NCBI GenBank assembly: GCA_011525695.1
Contig: WYBX01000058.1
Span: 1 to 64,000, forward strand
Length of the DNA: 64,000 nt
Direction of reading: 5' to 3'
Source: Verrucomicrobiia bacterium
Lineage (GTDB): Bacteria; Verrucomicrobiota; Verrucomicrobiia; Opitutales; Opitutaceae
This document shows positions 61,592-64,000 of the stretch, piece by piece; within the stretch, counting starts at the first letter, position 1; each line of letters opens with the position of its first letter. A model generated the notes under the pieces. That model was not told where the DNA came from and made no database searches. It saw nothing but the letters and a program-made list of their open reading frames with translations. A program made the position numbers and the translations under genes.

Positions 61592-64000
61592 ATGAATCAA
61601 CCAGAACCCCAGGAGAGCATTGCCATCATCGGGATGTCCGGTCGCTTTCCCAAGGCTCGGGATCTCGCGGAATTCTGGCACAACCTGCGCCACGGCGTGG
61701 AGGCGGTGTCGTTCTTCGCGGATGCGGAGGCGCAGTGGCTGCCAATCGAGCATGCGCCGAACCTGAAGGATCCCCGCTACGTCAAGGCCCGCGCGGTGCT
61801 GGAGCGGCCGGAGTGGTTCGACGCGGCGTTCTTCGGCATGAATCCGCAGGAGGCGAGGGTGATGGATCCCCAGCACCGGGTTTTCCTCGAGTGCGCGTGG
61901 GAGGCCTTGGAAGCCGCCGGCTGCAATCCCGAGACCTATCCCGGGCTCATCGGGGTCTTCGCCGGGGCCAGCATGAACACCTACCTGTTCACGAACCTGT
62001 TCACGAACCCCAACCTCGTGGCCGACGTGGGCCTGTTTCCGACGATGATCGCGAACGACGGCGACTTCGTGCCGACGCGAGTCTCCTACAAGTTCAACCT
62101 GCGGGGACCGAGCATCAACCTCCAGACGGCCTGCTCGACCTCGCTGGTCGCCGTGTGCACCGCGGTGCAGAACCTGCTGGGTTACCGGTGCGATGTGGCG
62201 CTGGCGGGCGGTGTGTCGATCACGTTTCCGCCGAACCGCGGCCAGCACCACCTCGAGGGTGGGATTCTTTCACCGGATGGCCACTGCCGCGCCTTCGATG
62301 CCCAGGCGGCCGGCACGGTATTGGGCGACGGCGCCGGAGTCGTCGTCTTGAAACGGCTGAGCGACGCGCTCGCGGACGGCGACACGATCTGCGCGGTGAT
62401 CAAGGGCACTGCGATCAACAACGATGGCGCTGTGAAGATCGGCTATACGGCGCCGAGCATCGACGGGCAGGCGGAGGTGATCGCCATGGCGCAGGCGGAG
62501 GCCGGTTTTGCACCCGAAACGGTTTCCTACATCGAGGCCCACGGCACCGGCACTCCCCTGGGCGATCCGATCGAGATTGCCGGACTGACCAAGGCCTTCG
62601 GGCTCGGTGGCGAGCGTGGGCAGTTCTGCGCCATCGGCTCGGTGAAGAGCAACATCGGCCACCTCGATATCGGCGCCGGAGTCGCCGGCTTGATCAAGAC
62701 CGTGCTGGCGCTGCAGCACGGGGAAATTCCGCCCAGCCTGCATTTCGAGCAGCCGAACCCGAAGATCGATTTTGCCGGCAGCCCGTTTTTCGTGAACGCC
62801 ACGCTGCGTCCCTGGCCGAAGAGCGGGACGCCGCGACGGGCGGGGGTGAGCTCGTTCGGGATTGGCGGCACCAACTCGCATGTGGCGATCGAGGAGGCGC
62901 CCGACCTGCCGACGACGAGTCCCGCGCGCCCCGGTGCACTGCTGGTCCTTTCCGCCCGGACCGCGACCGCCCTGGAGACGGCGACCGACAACCTGGCCGC
63001 CCACCTCGAGCAAAATCCGTCGCTGGATCTCGCGGATGTCGCATTCACGCTCCAAGCCGGCCGCAAGGTCTTCGCCCATCGACGAGCGGTCGTGTGCGAC
63101 AGCGCGGCCGATGCCGTGCGTGCACTCACCCTGCGCGATCCGAAGCGGGTGGTGCAGGGGGCGGACGATCGGGAGGCGCCGCCGGTTGCGTTCCTGTTTC
63201 CCGGCCAGGGATCACAGGCCATCGGCATGGCCCGCGAACTCTACGACACCGAGCCGGAACTGCGCCGGCAGATCGATCACAGTTGCGATCTCCTGCGGCC
63301 GCGGCTCGGGCTCGATCTGCGCGAGATCATCTTTCCCAGTCCCGAAAAGTCCGAGATTGCGGCGAAGCTGCTGGGTGAAACCAGGCTCACCCAGCCCGCG
63401 CTGTTCGTGGTCGAACACGCGCTCGCCCAACTCTGGCAGCAGTGGGGCGTGAAGCCCTCGGCCCTGCTCGGCCACAGCCTGGGCGAATACGTTGCCGCCT
63501 GTGTGGCGGGCGTGTTCCCGCTCGAGGATGCGCTGGCGCTGGTGGCTGAGCGCGCCCGGCTGATGCAGGCGCAGCCCCCCGGCGCAATGGTTGCCGTCCG
63601 CGCCGCGGAGGCGAGGATCGGGGGGTTCCTGGGTAACAATTTGGCGCTCGCGGCGGTCAACGCTCCGGGTCTGTGCGTCGTTTCCGGACCATTCGATGCG
63701 ATAGACGCGTTGGAGCAGAGGCTGTCCGCGAGCGCCATTGCCTTCAAACGGATCGCGACCTCGCACGCGTTCCACTCGGCCATGATGGAGCCGGTGCTCC
63801 AGCCGCTGGCCGGGCTGCTGCGCAAGATCAAGCTCAGCGCGCCAAGGATCCCGCTGGTCTCGAATGTGACCGGCCGGTGGATCACGGATGCCGAGGCGAC
63901 AAGCGCCGACTACTGGGCCACGCACCTCCGCCAGCCGGTGCGATTTGCCGACGGCGTGGCAACCTTGATGGCAGGCGAAAGCCGCGTGCTGCTCGAGGTG
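61592..64000 (+). CDS. Type I polyketide synthase KS-AT (runs off the window)
   Basis: 803 residues visible from ATG 61592; the gene continues beyond the right edge. The ketosynthase (about 1-430) has the active Cys181 in TACSTSLVAV, HGTGT and SNIGHLDIGAG. The acyltransferase (about 525 onward) has the nucleophile Ser629 in GHSLGEYVAAC and the specificity motif SHAFHSAMM; HAFH predicts malonyl-CoA. It follows the NRPS genes on the same strand after 96 bp, so it probably adds an acetate unit to the peptide, in a hybrid NRPS-PKS line. The KS resembles those of NRPS-PKS hybrids by eye. Confidence 0.93.
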   Translation, partial: MNQPEPQESIAIIGMSGRFPKARDLAEFWHNLRHGVEAVSFFADAEAQWLPIEHAPNLKDPRYVKARAVLERPEWFDAAFFGMNPQEARVMDPQHRVFLECAWEALEAAGCNPETYPGLIGVFAGASMNTYLFTNLFTNPNLVADVGLFPTMIANDGDFVPTRVSYKFNLRGPSINLQTACSTSLVAVCTAVQNLLGYRCDVALAGGVSITFPPNRGQHHLEGGILSPDGHCRAFDAQAAGTVLGDGAGVVVLKRLSDALADGDTICAVIKGTAINNDGAVKIGYTAPSIDGQAEVIAMAQAEAGFAPETVSYIEAHGTGTPLGDPIEIAGLTKAFGLGGERGQFCAIGSVKSNIGHLDIGAGVAGLIKTVLALQHGEIPPSLHFEQPNPKIDFAGSPFFVNATLRPWPKSGTPRRAGVSSFGIGGTNSHVAIEEAPDLPTTSPARPGALLVLSARTATALETATDNLAAHLEQNPSLDLADVAFTLQAGRKVFAHRRAVVCDSAADAVRALTLRDPKRVVQGADDREAPPVAFLFPGQGSQAIGMARELYDTEPELRRQIDHSCDLLRPRLGLDLREIIFPSPEKSEIAAKLLGETRLTQPALFVVEHALAQLWQQWGVKPSALLGHSLGEYVAACVAGVFPLEDALALVAERARLMQAQPPGAMVAVRAAEARIGGFLGNNLALAAVNAPGLCVVSGPFDAIDALEQRLSASAIAFKRIATSHAFHSAMMEPVLQPLAGLLRKIKLSAPRIPLVSNVTGRWITDAEATSADYWATHLRQPVRFADGVATLMAGESRVLLEV

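Overview
The window is GC-rich, gene-dense bacterial chromosome. It looks like a verrucomicrobium, most likely Opitutaceae. This is inference from a giant secreted Ig/RCC1-repeat protein with a C-terminal module I associate with that group, a conserved 179-residue protein of that group, dispersed palindromic intergenic repeats, and many NarL-type two-component genes. No rRNA or tRNA gene was recognised.

Layout. 1-330: two exact 39-bp direct repeats at the left edge (possible end of a CRISPR array) and a 95-bp imperfect inverted repeat. 331-12313: mostly housekeeping and signalling genes: an EamA permease, a degenerate receiver protein, a NarL/HK pair, a YhaM-like nuclease, an isochorismatase-fold hydrolase, a metallophosphatase, an amt-glnB nitrogen pair, a PAS-PP2C phosphatase and ychF. 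12409-19903: the giant Ig/RCC1 protein, the rpsP-trmD-rplS operon (no rimM between rpsP and trmD) and transketolase. 20124-29574: a marR-MFP-RND-TolC efflux operon followed by an AsmA/YdbH-like protein. 29614-31277: a translationally coupled AAA ATPase plus TOPRIM-like gene pair that resembles two-gene defence modules, followed by a perfect 38-bp palindrome. 31566-38645: a TRAP transporter operon, an Aas-like acyltransferase/acyl-ACP synthetase fusion and an SLC13/TrkA-C permease. 38866-45000: an accessory, decaying region with two paralogous small proteins facing each other, a GlsB-type protein, a secreted glycosidase-like protein, several repeat families, a DUF2238-type pseudogene, a RelB-like antitoxin with a truncated ParE toxin, and an Rhs wreck. 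The Rhs wreck carries an AT-richer pair: a metzincin-like metallopeptidase and a lipoprotein.

45027-50427 is a four-gene phosphorelay operon (hybrid kinase with about five PAS domains, lone receiver, REC-kinase, NarL regulator). 50711-53576 holds two glycosyltransferases, one a WecG/TagA enzyme fused to two STAS domains. 53683 to the right edge is the start of an NRPS-PKS cluster. Module 1 is C-A-PCP with a leucine code (DAWFLGNVVK). Module 2 is C-A-PCP with a luciferase-like monooxygenase inserted in the A domain and a glycine-like code (DILQMGMIWK). A KS-AT (malonyl-type) polyketide synthase then runs off the window.

The best candidates for new biology are the AAA/TOPRIM pair with its palindrome, the Rhs-linked metallopeptidase/lipoprotein pair, the glycosyltransferase-STAS fusion and the NRPS-PKS line with an oxidising glycine module. 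All functions are read from sequence motifs and remembered family features; no searches were run.
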